From JAKORR01 sp964608495 (GTDB lineage: Bacteria > Armatimonadota > Zipacnadia > Zipacnadales > FEN-943), in the NCBI GenBank assembly GCA_964608495.1, contig CAZSOQ010000233.1:1-8296 (forward strand): DNA of 8,296 bases. The letters run 5' to 3'. The notes beneath the pieces are model-generated. The model had not been told where the DNA came from, did no database searches, and worked only from the letters and a program-made list of their open reading frames with translations. Positions within the stretch are counted from its first letter, which is position 1, and every line of letters starts with the position of its first letter. Below, piece by piece: positions 1 to 6,552 of this stretch. The position numbers and the translations under genes were made by a program.

Positions 1-144
1 GCCTCCCCCGGACCCCCTCCACCAGAAAGCTCTGTCGCCGCTTGGCTTGCCGACTTGGTCGGCTGCGCCAAGCGGCTCCCTGGTGTCGGTCCGGGACGAG
101 CGGGAGGGTTGCTGGCATCTGCGATACCCGACTCATGGATAACC
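1..144. repeat. Direct repeat copy A (hairpin-bearing, cut by window edge)
   Basis: This stretch aligns without gaps to 6547-6690, at a constant offset of 6546, with 22 mismatches in 144 positions (about 85% identity). Because the match already holds at base 1, the repeat probably continues to the left of the window. The core at 20-85 is best conserved and can fold as three nested stems: CACCAG 20-25 with CTGGTG 80-85, GCCGCTTGG 37-45 with CCAAGCGGC 68-76, and GCCGAC 49-54 with GTCGGC 58-63 around a 3-nt loop. Downstream of this copy there is no convincing ribosome binding site or gene on the plus strand. It may therefore be an orphaned leader or a dispersed intergenic repeat. Which strand is functional is not known; plus is suggested only by the position of copy B. 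Confidence 0.85.
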
Positions 145-247
145 CGGGATAGGGCGTACCGAGGGCACGGCCCCGCCGCGGCGTCCTGGCCGGCCGTAGG
201 GTCGCCCTTCGGCTTGGCCCTTAGCCTGCGCATCGGGGCCGGCGGGG
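145..247. other. Gene-free spacer after the hydrolase stop
   Basis: This is the non-coding remainder between repeat copy A and the stop codon of the minus-strand hydrolase. It is very GC-rich with several short self-complementary stretches, for example ACGGCC 167-172 with GGCCGT 192-197 and AGGG 198-201 with CCCT 205-208. These could help terminate transcription arriving from the hydrolase, but no T-tract follows, so no intrinsic terminator is called. The short plus-strand frame through 55-285 is low-complexity Ala/Gly/Pro/Arg and I do not believe it is a gene. Confidence 0.4.
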
Positions 248-1867
248 CTAGCCTACCCGCGCGCCGGGTGCCTCCAGCACGATGATCCAGTCCTGGAAGA
301 TCGGCGGGCCGGGCGGGTGCCATACGCCCGTGGCGTCGGCCTCCACCTGCCCGATCTCCCGCTCCTCGCCGTTCTTGGGATCGAACCAAAAGGCCCGGTA
401 GGAAACGCCCGCTTCGAGCCCGCACACCTCGCGGGCCGGCGCCCAGAAGGGTAGGAAGATCACCCGCACCTGCCCCGGTATGCCCGCCGCGTAGGGCAGA
501 ACGTAGCTGCCTTCGGTCCAGTGCGGCTCGACCCACTCGGGATGGGGCTCGAAATCCCACCACCGGTAGCGCTCGAGGAGGGCCTTGCCGATGCCTAGCT
601 GCCCCGAGCCGGGCAGTTGGCTGGCCTCCTGCCAGGGCGTGTGACCCCAGGCCATGCCGTGGGGCGACGGTCCGTAGGGCTGGTCGGGCCGGTTCAGTTG
701 CCAGATGCCGTTGGCGCCGTAAGTGAACCCCGCCGCGCCCGAGAGCATGCAGACCCAGAACATCAGGCGCTGGACTTCCTGGCGGCTCGCCTCGCCGATG
801 CCCTCGTAGCACACCTCACCGTTGACCACCGGCTTCACGGGCGCCAGGTTGTAGGACTTCACGACCTTGTCCACGGTGCTGGGCAGGCTCGTGCGGTCCC
901 CGTGGCCCGTCTGCAGCATGTCGAAGTCCACCACCTCGTCGGCCAGGTGGTCGCGCGCGGACGTCGAGGGGTGTGCTGTCACTAGGTGATGGTACGGGTC
1001 CACGCTGCGCACGTAGGCGGTCACCTCGTTCCATGCCTCGCGCGTGCGGGCCTCTAGCTCCGCGTAGGCCTCCGGCGTGGGGGGCCTCGTCAGGTACCAG
1101 GGCATTAGCACCTCGCCGGCCATGCACCAGACCACCGGGTAGGCCCCCCATCGGGCCACCAGGTAACGCCAGTGCTGCTTCATCTTGTCCACGCCGAGCC
1201 AGTGGATGTAGTAGCCCCAGCAGCCGACGATACAGGGCACCAGGCCCGCCTCGACGAGCCGGTGAATCCTTAGGTCGGCCATGTCGAAGTAGGCGGGGTT
1301 AATGCGGGCCCAGTCCGCCTCCCAGGGGAAGCCGGCCTCGTTGAGGCCGCGTTCGTCGAAGGCGCCCATGTCGGGGTAGAGGCCCGCAACGATCTGTATC
1401 ACGCTGAATCTTTTGGCCACGCGGTCCGCTGTCAGAGTCTGGAAGTCGCCGGGCCACGACAGCCGCTTGCACAGGCCCATCCACCAGGTGTCGCCGAGCC
1501 AGAAGAAGGGCGTGCCGTCGGCGTGCTCGATGTAGCGGTCCGAGGCCGCCACGCGCAGCGGCCCGTGAAGGAGAAGCGGGTTGGCGCCGTCGTAGGGCGT
1601 GACCTCGAGCTCGCCCTCGAGGCCGTGCAGGCCCGCATCGCCGGCGTCGGAGCACGCGGTGCGCCAGTGATGCAGGCCGAGGTTACGTCCGGCGAAGCGC
1701 ACCCGCCAGGTGTCGGCCCCGGCCCAGAAGGCCGGGACGCGCAATTCCTCACCGTGGGGATCGGTCACGACCAGGTCAAGCTCCACCTCGTTGAAGGGAT
1801 CGTCGTGGTGCTTGTCGGAGCGGAAGGACCACTCGGTCGCCCGATGCAACTGCGCATAGTGCCTCAT
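248..1867 (-). CDS. DUF5060/DUF4038 apiosidase-like glycoside hydrolase
   Basis: This 539-residue protein has the layout of the apiosidase-like family, whose characterised branch is GH140. Residues about 8-90 form a beta-rich DUF5060-type N-terminal domain (ATEWSF start, then WRVRFAG and LHHWRT). Residues about 105-435 form the DUF4038 TIM barrel, starting at FFWLGDTWW (121-129). Residues about 440-535 form a small C-terminal beta domain with RAFWFDPKNGEE. Likely catalytic acids are E252 in VVWCMAGE, at a strand-4-like position, and E351 in KPVVNGEVCYEG, matching the usual acid/base and nucleophile placement of a retaining barrel. The role would be cleaving a glycosidic bond in a branched plant-type polysaccharide, but substrate cannot be read from sequence. 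No signal peptide is visible: the protein starts MRHYAQLHRATEWSF, so it appears cytoplasmic. The ATG at 1867 is preceded on its strand by a weak GGTGAG. It is divergent from the URO-D gene and is the only minus-strand gene. Family is confident; exact activity is not. Confidence 0.9.
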   Translation of the reverse strand: MRHYAQLHRATEWSFRSDKHHDDPFNEVELDLVVTDPHGEELRVPAFWAGADTWRVRFAGRNLGLHHWRTACSDAGDAGLHGLEGELEVTPYDGANPLLLHGPLRVAASDRYIEHADGTPFFWLGDTWWMGLCKRLSWPGDFQTLTADRVAKRFSVIQIVAGLYPDMGAFDERGLNEAGFPWEADWARINPAYFDMADLRIHRLVEAGLVPCIVGCWGYYIHWLGVDKMKQHWRYLVARWGAYPVVWCMAGEVLMPWYLTRPPTPEAYAELEARTREAWNEVTAYVRSVDPYHHLVTAHPSTSARDHLADEVVDFDMLQTGHGDRTSLPSTVDKVVKSYNLAPVKPVVNGEVCYEGIGEASRQEVQRLMFWVCMLSGAAGFTYGANGIWQLNRPDQPYGPSPHGMAWGHTPWQEASQLPGSGQLGIGKALLERYRWWDFEPHPEWVEPHWTEGSYVLPYAAGIPGQVRVIFLPFWAPAREVCGLEAGVSYRAFWFDPKNGEEREIGQVEADATGVWHPPGPPIFQDWIIVLEAPGARVG

Positions 1868-2070
1868 TGGTGCTCACCCGCCATCGCAAAGGATTCACCA
1901 GGCCCCCACAGGGCCTGCGGGCCTTGCTTCCGCGGGCCGGCAGTGTGACCTTCACGGGACGCCCCCCCGAACGCGGGCGACAGGGCCGCGGAGGGTCGCC
2001 CTGGCTCACGGGGAACCGCCCGTCCACCCGGCGCCGGCCGTGGGCGCCGCCCATTGGAGGAGCACAGCCC
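1868..2070. promoter_or_regulatory. Divergent intergenic region, presumed two-way promoter
   Basis: These 203 bases separate the starts of the minus-strand hydrolase and the plus-strand URO-D-like gene, so promoters for both must lie here or reach through it. I see no convincing -35/-10 pair. The region is GC-rich and contains short palindromic pieces, such as CGGCGCCG near 2030, that could be operators but are also expected by chance at this composition. A plus-strand reading frame stays open through it, but the encoded residues are Pro/Arg-rich and unlike the family, so I treat it as non-coding. Confidence 0.4.
2056..2062 (+). promoter_or_regulatory. Shine-Dalgarno of the URO-D-like gene
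   Basis: GGAGGAG ends 8 nt before the ATG at 2071. It fixes that start over the longer in-frame possibility running back to 1867. Confidence 0.85.
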
Positions 2071-3087
2071 ATGACGCTTCGCGAGAAGGTTCTCCACGTG
2101 GTACGTGGCGGCAGAGCCGATACGGTACCCTTCACGTGCTATCTGGGCCTGGCGCCCGAGGCGGCCAGGGAGATCGAGAACCTGGCCTGGGTCACGAGCG
2201 CGCCGGCATGCTCCCTCAGCACGCCGGAGGTGGAGCACTCCTCGCGCGAGCTGGCGCCGGGCGTGCGCGAGAGCCGCATGGACACGCCCTGGGGCTCGCT
2301 GACCCACGTCGCCCACACCGAGACGGGCTACGGCAGCTCCTGGACGCGGGAGCACTGGGTCAAGCGCCCCGAGGACTACGCGGTGCTCGAGCAGGTCATC
2401 CGCCATACCCAGCTCGCGCCCAACCCGGACGGCCTGCGCGCCGCGCGGGAGCAGATGGGGGATCGGGGCGTCGTCCTGGCCTGGACGAGCCGGGTGCCCT
2501 TCCAGCGCCTATGGATCGAGTACACGGGCATCGAGCGCTTGGCCTTCGACATCCTCGACGTCCCGGCGGCGGTGGAGGGTGTGATTGATGCGCTGTTCGA
2601 CCAGTCCCGCCGGATACTGCGCATGGCGGCCGAATCCGAGGTCGAGCTGGTGTGGATACCGGACAACATCACGGGCGAGATCACCGGCCCGCCGTGGTTC
2701 ACCAAGTACCTGACGCCCTACTACAAAGAGGTCTGCGACGCGCTGCTGCCGGCCGGCAAGAGCCCCTGCACGCACATGGACGGGATGCTGCGGAACATCG
2801 CCGACTGCGTGGCCGAGACCGACCTGCCCGTCATCGAGGCCTTCACCCCGCCGCCGGACGGCAACTTCCCCGTCCGCGAGGCCCGGGAGCGCTGGCCGGG
2901 TAAGACGCTGTGGCTCAACTTCCCCTCCTCCGTGCACCTGTCGCCGCCGGACAAGCTGGCGCGCGTGACCGAGCAGCTTGTCGAGGAGGCCGGCACGGGC
3001 GAGGGGTTCCTGATCGGCGTGACGGAGAACATCCCGGCGTCCGTGGGCACGCGGTCGCTGGAAGCCATCGCCCGAGCGCTGCGTTGA
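2071..3087 (+). CDS. URO-D superfamily protein (not HemE-type)
   Basis: This is a 338-residue protein of the uroporphyrinogen decarboxylase fold. The start MTLREKVLHVVRGGRADTVPF matches the 'R.D.VP' opening of the large non-haem branch that also includes corrinoid methyltransferases such as MtaA/MtbA. Further family signatures are ELVWIPDNITGE (about 190-201), the following PPWFTKYLTPYYKEVCDAL, THMDGM (234-239) and PVIEAFTPPP. The N-terminal arginine-rich substrate motif of true HemE is absent, so a haem role is unlikely. In the methyltransferase branch a His-x-Cys motif binds zinc. Here the corresponding site reads H235-x-D237, so zinc chemistry may be altered or absent. No corrinoid-binding partner is encoded nearby. 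The gene leads the plus-strand series and is followed after 61 bp by a sugar isomerase-like gene, which suggests a sugar-related role. The actual reaction is unknown. Confidence 0.85.
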   Translation: MTLREKVLHVVRGGRADTVPFTCYLGLAPEAAREIENLAWVTSAPACSLSTPEVEHSSRELAPGVRESRMDTPWGSLTHVAHTETGYGSSWTREHWVKRPEDYAVLEQVIRHTQLAPNPDGLRAAREQMGDRGVVLAWTSRVPFQRLWIEYTGIERLAFDILDVPAAVEGVIDALFDQSRRILRMAAESEVELVWIPDNITGEITGPPWFTKYLTPYYKEVCDALLPAGKSPCTHMDGMLRNIADCVAETDLPVIEAFTPPPDGNFPVREARERWPGKTLWLNFPSSVHLSPPDKLARVTEQLVEEAGTGEGFLIGVTENIPASVGTRSLEAIARALR

Positions 3088-3134
3088 GCGGCCCGGGTGC
3101 GCCGAGCGCGCCGGGCGCGGCAGCACTGACGGCC

Positions 3135-3142
3135 AAGGAGAG
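3135..3142 (+). promoter_or_regulatory. Shine-Dalgarno of the isomerase-like gene
   Basis: AAGGAGAG ends 6 nt before the ATG at 3149. Spacing and match are both near ideal, which decides this start. Confidence 0.85.
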
Positions 3143-3148
3143 ATCGCC

Positions 3149-3958
3149 ATGTCGGCGGGCGTGATCGTCGGAGCGCATCCCTGGGTCTATGCCTCTCGCC
3201 GCGAGGGCTACGACATCTTCCCGATTCTTGGGCAGGTCATCGAGGACGTGGCCGCCGCCGGGTTTGAGGGCCTGGAGCTGATGCACACGGTCCTGCGCCA
3301 CGAGCACGCGGTTGAGGTCATCGGCGACCTGAGCCGGCGGCACTCTCTGCCGATCATCGGCTCGTCGTTCGGCGGGCCGATGTGGGACGCTGCCCAGCGC
3401 CAGGCCGTGCTGGATGCCGCGGCCGTCGTGGTCCAGGGCGTCCAGCGGCTCGGCGGCCGCACCCTCGGCGTCTCGACGGGCAAGGCCCCGGCCCGCAAGA
3501 CGCCCGAGCAGCTTGACCACCAGGCGGAAGTCCTGTGCGAGGTGGACAGGATGTGCGCCGCCGCGGGCCTCACCATGAACCTCCACAACCACACCTACGA
3601 GGTGGAGGACGGCGAGTACGAGGTGTCCGAGACGCTGCGGCGCTTCCCCGAGGCCAGGCTCGGGCCGGACCTCGACTGGCTCACACGGGCGGGGATTGAC
3701 CCCTGCGACTTCCTGCGGCGGCACGGGGACAGGGTCGTGTTCCTGCACCTGCGCGACAACAGGGACGGGCGGTGGGTCGAGAGCGTCGGCGAGGGCGAGA
3801 TGGACTTCACGGGGATACGGACGGTCCTGGACGAGATTGGCTTCTCGGGCCCTGCGGTGGTCGAGCTCGCCTGGGAGAGCGGCTTCGAGCCGACCCGTCC
3901 GCTGCGCGAGAGCCTGCGCCTGAGCCGCGAGCATATCCGGCGGACGATGGGCTGGTAG
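3149..3958 (+). CDS. Sugar phosphate isomerase/epimerase-like TIM barrel
   Basis: This 269-residue protein belongs to the xylose-isomerase-like / AP-endonuclease-2 fold that includes IolE, IolI, hydroxypyruvate isomerase and ketose 3-epimerases. The length is normal for the family. Visible landmarks are FEGLELM with E43, LHNHTYEVE (145-153) carrying the NHxxE-type signature ending at E151, GPDLDW (172-177) with D174 or D176, FLHLRDN with H200, and VVELAWE with E239. The set E151, Asp, H200 and E239 matches the divalent-metal site of the fold. Expected chemistry is isomerisation, epimerisation or dehydration of a free or phosphorylated sugar in the cytoplasm; substrate cannot be assigned. No signal peptide is present. 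The gene lies 61 bp behind the URO-D-like gene with its own strong ribosome site, and the two are probably co-transcribed. A GC-rich hairpin follows the stop closely. Confidence 0.88.
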   Translation: MSAGVIVGAHPWVYASRREGYDIFPILGQVIEDVAAAGFEGLELMHTVLRHEHAVEVIGDLSRRHSLPIIGSSFGGPMWDAAQRQAVLDAAAVVVQGVQRLGGRTLGVSTGKAPARKTPEQLDHQAEVLCEVDRMCAAAGLTMNLHNHTYEVEDGEYEVSETLRRFPEARLGPDLDWLTRAGIDPCDFLRRHGDRVVFLHLRDNRDGRWVESVGEGEMDFTGIRTVLDEIGFSGPAVVELAWESGFEPTRPLRESLRLSREHIRRTMGW

Positions 3959-3966
3959 GCTTCGGG

Positions 3967-3987
3967 CCGGCGGAAGGGGCCCGCCGG
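3967..3987 (+). terminator. GC hairpin after the isomerase stop, possible terminator
   Basis: CCGGCGG at 3967-3973 is exactly complementary to CCGCCGG at 3981-3987 around a 7-nt loop, and starts 9 nt after the stop codon. No T-tract follows, so it does not meet the classic intrinsic-terminator pattern. It could weaken read-through into the kinase gene or protect the 3' end of the upstream message. Such stems also arise by chance at this GC content. Confidence 0.35.
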
Positions 3988-4043
3988 GCACCGCGGCGCC
4001 CGTGGCTGCCGCGTGGTGGCGGCTTCCCCGTCCGAAGGCCGCG

Positions 4044-4988
4044 ATGTACCCTGTGGACATGCGGGTGGCTTTGATCACCAACCCCAGGTCGGGCCGCAAC
4101 TGCGGCCTGTCCGCCGCGGCTCGGGCCGAGGCCGAGCTGCGCGCGGCCGACTGGGACGTGCAGCGCCTCGTCACGGCGGGCCCCGGCGACGCCGAGGCCC
4201 TGGCGCGTGAGGCGGCCGGGCGGGGCTTCGACGCCGTGGTCGCCTGCGGTGGCGACGGCACGCTCTCGCAGGTCGTGACGGGGCTGCTCGACAGCGGCGT
4301 CCCGGCGGGCTTCATCCCCGCGGGCACCGGGAACGACTTCGCCCGCACGCTGGGCCTGAGCCGCGATCCGGCCGTCGCTGCACGACAGCTTCTCGCCGGC
4401 AGCCCGGGCGGCATAGACCTGCTCGAGGTCAACGGCGGGGCGCTGTGGTCTCTCAACATTTTGGGCGTGGGGCTGGATGCCGCCGTCGCGGCCCGCATCA
4501 ACCGCCGCAGGCGGCTGACGGGCGGCCTGCTGGCCTATCTCACGGCCCTCGCCCAGGAGATGTGGGACTACCGGCCGACGCAGGTGCGCGTGGCGGTGGA
4601 CGGCGAGGCGTGGGAGGGCCGCGCTCTCCTCGTGGCCGTGGCGAACGCGACCTCCTACGGCGCAGGCATGAGAATCGCGCCGCACGCGGACATCGCCGAC
4701 GGTCTCCTGGACGTGGTCCTGGTCGAGTGCATGGGCCGGTGCGCCTTCGCCATCAACTTCCCCCGCGTCTTCCGCGGGACGCACCTGACCCAGCCGGCCG
4801 TGCACGTCTGGAGGGGCCGGGAGGCCGTCGTCGAGACGCCCGAGCCCTCACCGGTCCTGGTGGACGGCGATATCCGGGGCGAGACGCCCGTGACGGTGCG
4901 GGTATCGGCGGGACGGGTCCGATTCTGGCTCCCGGGCCGCCCGGGCGACGAGGCCAGGGCCCCGGGGACCCGAGCCGACGAGGCGTGA
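4044..4988 (+). CDS. YegS / diacylglycerol kinase family lipid kinase
   Basis: This 314-residue protein carries the full motif set of the DAGK-catalytic / YegS family. These are the N-terminal strand MRVALITNPRSG (6-17), the nucleotide-binding GGDGTLSQVV (69-78), PAGTGNDFAR (92-101), GVGLD (141-145), GAGMRIAPHADIADG (206-220) and a closing LVDGDIRGETPV (272-282). Known members phosphorylate lipid hydroxyls using ATP: diacylglycerol, phosphatidylglycerol or sphingoid bases. The lipid here is not predictable. The protein is soluble with no membrane segment, as usual for these peripheral enzymes. Start choice: the ATG at 4044 has GAAGG 5 nt upstream. The ATG at 4059 (MRVALI) begins exactly at the first conserved strand but lacks a ribosome site, and an upstream GTG at 4002 adds unconserved residues. 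The stop overlaps the start of the next gene, indicating coupled translation. The tail after residue 298 is Pro/Gly/Arg-rich and probably disordered. Confidence 0.9.
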   Translation: MYPVDMRVALITNPRSGRNCGLSAAARAEAELRAADWDVQRLVTAGPGDAEALAREAAGRGFDAVVACGGDGTLSQVVTGLLDSGVPAGFIPAGTGNDFARTLGLSRDPAVAARQLLAGSPGGIDLLEVNGGALWSLNILGVGLDAAVAARINRRRRLTGGLLAYLTALAQEMWDYRPTQVRVAVDGEAWEGRALLVAVANATSYGAGMRIAPHADIADGLLDVVLVECMGRCAFAINFPRVFRGTHLTQPAVHVWRGREAVVETPEPSPVLVDGDIRGETPVTVRVSAGRVRFWLPGRPGDEARAPGTRADEA

Positions 4989-6448
4989 CTAGCGTGGCTT
5001 CGCTCATCCTCTCGTTCGACACCGAGGATTTCGTGACGCCCGAGAGCGACGACGCGCTCGGCTTCCTGGCGGAGGAGCTGGCGCGCCGCGACCTGCCGGG
5101 ATGCTTCGCGCTCGTGGGCGACAAGGCCCGGGCGCTGCGCGAGCGTGGCCGCGCGGACGTCCTTGCCCGGCTCGCCGACCACGAAGTTGACTACCACTCC
5201 AACGACCACCACTTCTTCCCGCCTCTGGCCACCACGATCGAGGGAAGGCCCTGGGACGAGGCCGTGGCCTGGGTCCTGGGCCACGAGTCACGAGGCCTGG
5301 AGGACCTGGAGGAGCTCACCGGCCACCGCCCCGTCGCCTGGGTCAGGACCGACTGCCACTGGACGCCCCAGAGCCTGCACGCCTTCCGCCTGCTGGGGAT
5401 CCGCGTCTACGCCGCGCGCCACTTCGCCCGCGGGGACGCGCGGCCGCTGTGGTACATGAACCTGCTCACCGTGCCCTACTCGCTCATGCTCGACAGCTTC
5501 TTCCGGCGCGACCTCGCCGCGGCTCACCTAACGGACGAGGAAGCCCTGCGCACCTTCGGCCGGCCCGTCCGGGAGCTCGGCCACGAGCCCCCGGAGGAGC
5601 TGGCCGAGGAGCTGGTGGAACGGCTGGCGCACCTGGCAGAGGTGGGCTCGGGCGAAGGCGTCATCGTCCTGGGCGCCCATCCCTGCCTGTGGGTCTGCGA
5701 GACCTTCTACGACCTGCACAACATCAAGCGGCGCGGCAGGCCCCCGGCCAAGGAGCGCTGGGCCCCGGCGCCCCTGCTGCCCGCGGACAAGGTCAGGCGC
5801 AACCAGGAGTTCTTCCGGCTGTTCCTGGACCGGCTGCCCGGCCTGGGCCTGGAGGTCATCACCTACGGCGATCTGCTCGGGCGCTACGCGCCGCCGCCCG
5901 GCCAGTGGGTCGGGATGGGCGACCTGCGTGCTCTCGCCTGGGCGGCGCTCGAGCGCTTCGCCTCCGCGTCGGTCGGCGCGCGGAGCTACAGCGCGGCTGA
6001 CACGCTGGCCGCCCTCTGCTACGCTCTGGCCCGGCACGAGGCCGGCGCCTTGCCCGAGCGCGTGCCCGTCAGGCGCCCGCTGGGGCCCCTGACCACACCC
6101 CGGCCCAGGACCGAGCCGCTGAAGGTCTGCAACCGGGCGCTGCTGGGCGCGTGCCGGAACATGGACCGGCACATCGAGGAGACGGGGGTCCTGCCCCCCG
6201 GGGTGGACGTGGGCGACCACCATTTCACGCCCGGCGAGGTGCTGAGCGCCGCGGCCCAGTGCTACCTGGGCGTCGCGGCCGGCGAGAAGCCCGGGGGCCA
6301 CGTGCTCCGACCCGGTCCCGACTGCCCCGAGGAGCAGCAGATGCTCTGGGACGCTACGGTGAGCTCCCAGGTCGTGCCCCGCGGCTACGACTCGCGCCCG
6401 GTGTTGGAGCTGGGCCGTCTGCAGAGCTGGACGCTGAAGTGGGCCTGA
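4985..6448 (+). CDS. Polysaccharide deacetylase-fold protein with repeat-like C-terminus
   Basis: The proposed 487-residue protein starts at GTG 4985, in a GTGA overlap with the kinase stop; a second in-frame GTG at 4994 is possible. Residues about 5-300 are a NodB/polysaccharide-deacetylase domain: SFDTED (10-15) as motif 1 with D12, HSNDH (71-75) as the metal-binding H-S/T-x-x-H motif, RTDCHWTP (121-128) as motif 3, and GAHP (230-233) supplying a late His. These imply a metal-dependent deacetylation of an N- or O-acetylated sugar. Residues about 310-487 are an added helical region. The stretch about 384-428 (RHIEETGVLPPGVDVG then HFTPGEVLSAAA) resembles pseudomurein-binding repeats, and about 335-367 looks like a partial second copy. 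No signal peptide or membrane helix is seen, which is unusual for envelope deacetylases. The frame stays open upstream of 4985, but there it overlaps the kinase with low-complexity sequence. Confidence 0.85.
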   Translation: MTSVASLILSFDTEDFVTPESDDALGFLAEELARRDLPGCFALVGDKARALRERGRADVLARLADHEVDYHSNDHHFFPPLATTIEGRPWDEAVAWVLGHESRGLEDLEELTGHRPVAWVRTDCHWTPQSLHAFRLLGIRVYAARHFARGDARPLWYMNLLTVPYSLMLDSFFRRDLAAAHLTDEEALRTFGRPVRELGHEPPEELAEELVERLAHLAEVGSGEGVIVLGAHPCLWVCETFYDLHNIKRRGRPPAKERWAPAPLLPADKVRRNQEFFRLFLDRLPGLGLEVITYGDLLGRYAPPPGQWVGMGDLRALAWAALERFASASVGARSYSAADTLAALCYALARHEAGALPERVPVRRPLGPLTTPRPRTEPLKVCNRALLGACRNMDRHIEETGVLPPGVDVGDHHFTPGEVLSAAAQCYLGVAAGEKPGGHVLRPGPDCPEEQQMLWDATVSSQVVPRGYDSRPVLELGRLQSWTLKWA

Positions 6449-6517
6449 CGGGCAACCGCGGCCACCGACGCGCCTGTGGCGAACCGACCCAACCCGGACA
6501 ATTCACAGGTGCGCGGG

Positions 6518-6552
6518 GGAGGCCCCTCTTTCAAACGCCAAGGGGGGCCTCC
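6518..6552 (+). terminator. 13-bp hairpin downstream of the deacetylase gene
   Basis: Positions 6518-6530 pair with 6540-6552 over 13 bp, with a single G-U pair (6527/6543), around the 9-nt loop TCAAACGCC. It lies 69 nt after the deacetylase stop. There is no following T-run on either strand, so Rho-independent termination is not assured. The 3' arm ends in GCCTCC, shared with the first bases of repeat copy A, so this hairpin may be part of the repeat unit rather than a simple terminator. Confidence 0.5.

Noticed and set aside
55..285. Short plus-strand open frame (76 codons) across repeat copy A
   Set aside because: Ala/Gly/Pro/Arg-rich, no ribosome site, overlaps the 3' end of the hydrolase, and copy B does not preserve the frame as a protein.
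198..2002. Shared 11-mer AGGGTCGCCCT on both sides of the hydrolase (198-208 and 1992-2002)
   Set aside because: At this base composition many 11-base matches are expected by chance in 8 kb, and the flanks do not align.
1867..2070. N-terminal extension of the URO-D-like protein by 68 residues
   Set aside because: The residues are Pro/Arg-rich and unlike the family, while GGAGGAG sits 8 nt before the ATG at 2071.
2071..3087. Assignment as HemE (haem biosynthesis)
   Set aside because: Only the fold-level motifs match; the HemE N-terminal arginine motif is missing and no haem genes are near.
2915..4501. Long minus-strand open frame (528 codons)
   Set aside because: Antisense to the URO-D-like, isomerase and kinase genes, which carry clear family motifs. 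Its product is compositionally biased with no recognisable domain; long shadow frames are expected at this GC content.
4445..4984. N-terminal extension of the deacetylase through the kinase gene
   Set aside because: The extra 180 residues are low-complexity Arg/Gly/Pro and lie out of frame within the kinase's conserved region.
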